From positions 1,222,330 to 1,286,329 of the forward strand of contig OU744736.1 of assembly GCA_916613615.1 (NCBI GenBank): a stretch of DNA of 64,000 nucleotides. The letters run 5' to 3'. A program made the translations under genes and the position numbers. This document shows positions 63,577-64,000 of the stretch, piece by piece. Position 1 is the stretch's first letter, and each line of letters opens with the position of its first letter. This DNA is from Steromphala cineraria. Lineage: Eukaryota > Mollusca > Gastropoda > Trochida > Trochidae. Below the pieces are notes generated by a model. It was not told the DNA's origin, searched no databases, and saw only the letters and a program-made list of their open reading frames with translations.

Positions 63577-64000
63577 CTAGAGAGCTGAAATTTGATGTGC
63601 AGACTCCTTGGCCAATGGGGATTCTAAATTGTAGATTTCGTGACCCCATGACCCCAAATGGGGTCCCAGGGGTCAAAACTTTAAAAACCTATTTTCATCT
63701 TCTTCTCCAGTTCCAAAAGGTCTAGAGAGCTGAAAAGTTGTGAGTAGACTCCTTGGCCAATAGGGATTCTAAATTGTAGATTTCGTGACCCCATGACCCA
63801 AAATGGGGTCACAGAGGTAAAAACCTTAAAAACCTATTTTCATCTTCTTCTTCAGTTCAAAAAGGCCTAGAGAGCTGAAATTTGATGTGCAGACTCCTTG
63901 GCCAATGGGGATTCTAAATTGTAGATTTCGTGACCCCATGACCCCAAATGGGGTCACAGGGGTCAAAACTTTAAAATCCTATTTTCATCTTCTTCTCCAG
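63577..64000. repeat. 145-bp tandem repeat, at least three units
   Basis: CTAGAGAGCTGAAA recurs at 63577, 63722 and 63867. Each unit has CTCCTTGGCCAAT, GATTCTAAATTGTAGATTTC and a near-palindromic GACCCCATGACC..AAATGGGGTC. The array runs off the window. Confidence 0.93.

Overview
The window is eukaryotic, AT-rich, intron-bearing nuclear DNA. It fits a marine mollusc, possibly a gastropod. The support is a spliced metazoan SLC6 transporter gene, a tRNA-Glu-derived SINE, L2/CR1-group and other non-LTR retrotransposon relics, a Tc1 relic, and a short insertion that looks like a GAGTGAGTGAG-type repeat I associate with gastropods. The species call rests on repeat style only and is weak.

Only one convincing protein-coding gene is present. 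It lies on the minus strand at 25424-35701 and has 13 coding exons that join in phase into a 621-residue, 12-helix sodium/chloride-dependent SLC6 transporter. Its introns carry foldback hairpins, a tRNA-like relic and decayed copies of the end of exon 6. The Asn that normally ligates sodium and chloride in TM7 is replaced by Gly, with Glu beside it.

Layout. 1-5760: a large imperfect inverted repeat plus several foldback hairpins. 5760-13500: non-coding, with an 82-bp triple tandem repeat and a duplicated 230-bp block. 13544-15062: a LINE tail fragment, then an apparently intact hammerhead ribozyme on the minus strand (13766-13836), then a near-perfect spacerless 784-bp palindrome whose arms carry decayed hammerhead-like cores. 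15063-21585: non-coding, with a truncated MITE. 21586-22641: a broken Tc1 transposase and two foldbacks. 25424-35701: the SLC6 gene. 35931-36260: a SINE. 36989-40868: a transposon-like unit with about 370-bp inverted ends and a second TIR element nested inside. 41752-45190: a foldback followed by a decayed non-LTR element with ORF1, endonuclease and partial RT. 45409-45774: a complete MITE with TTAA ends. 45775-58550: almost featureless. 58557-58890: a second SINE copy. 60081-62240: a 5'-truncated L2/CR1-group LINE. 63440-64000: a CCGT-rich repeat and a 145-bp tandem array running off the edge.

The most interesting signals are three. The first is the complete type I hammerhead ribozyme and its relatives, which look like Penelope-like-element terminal repeats. 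The second is the palindrome. The third is a recurrent class of foldback hairpins with similar G+C-rich apices. The two SINEs and the LINE at 60081-62240 share their 3' tail, so a SINE and its likely mobilising LINE lineage sit in the same window.
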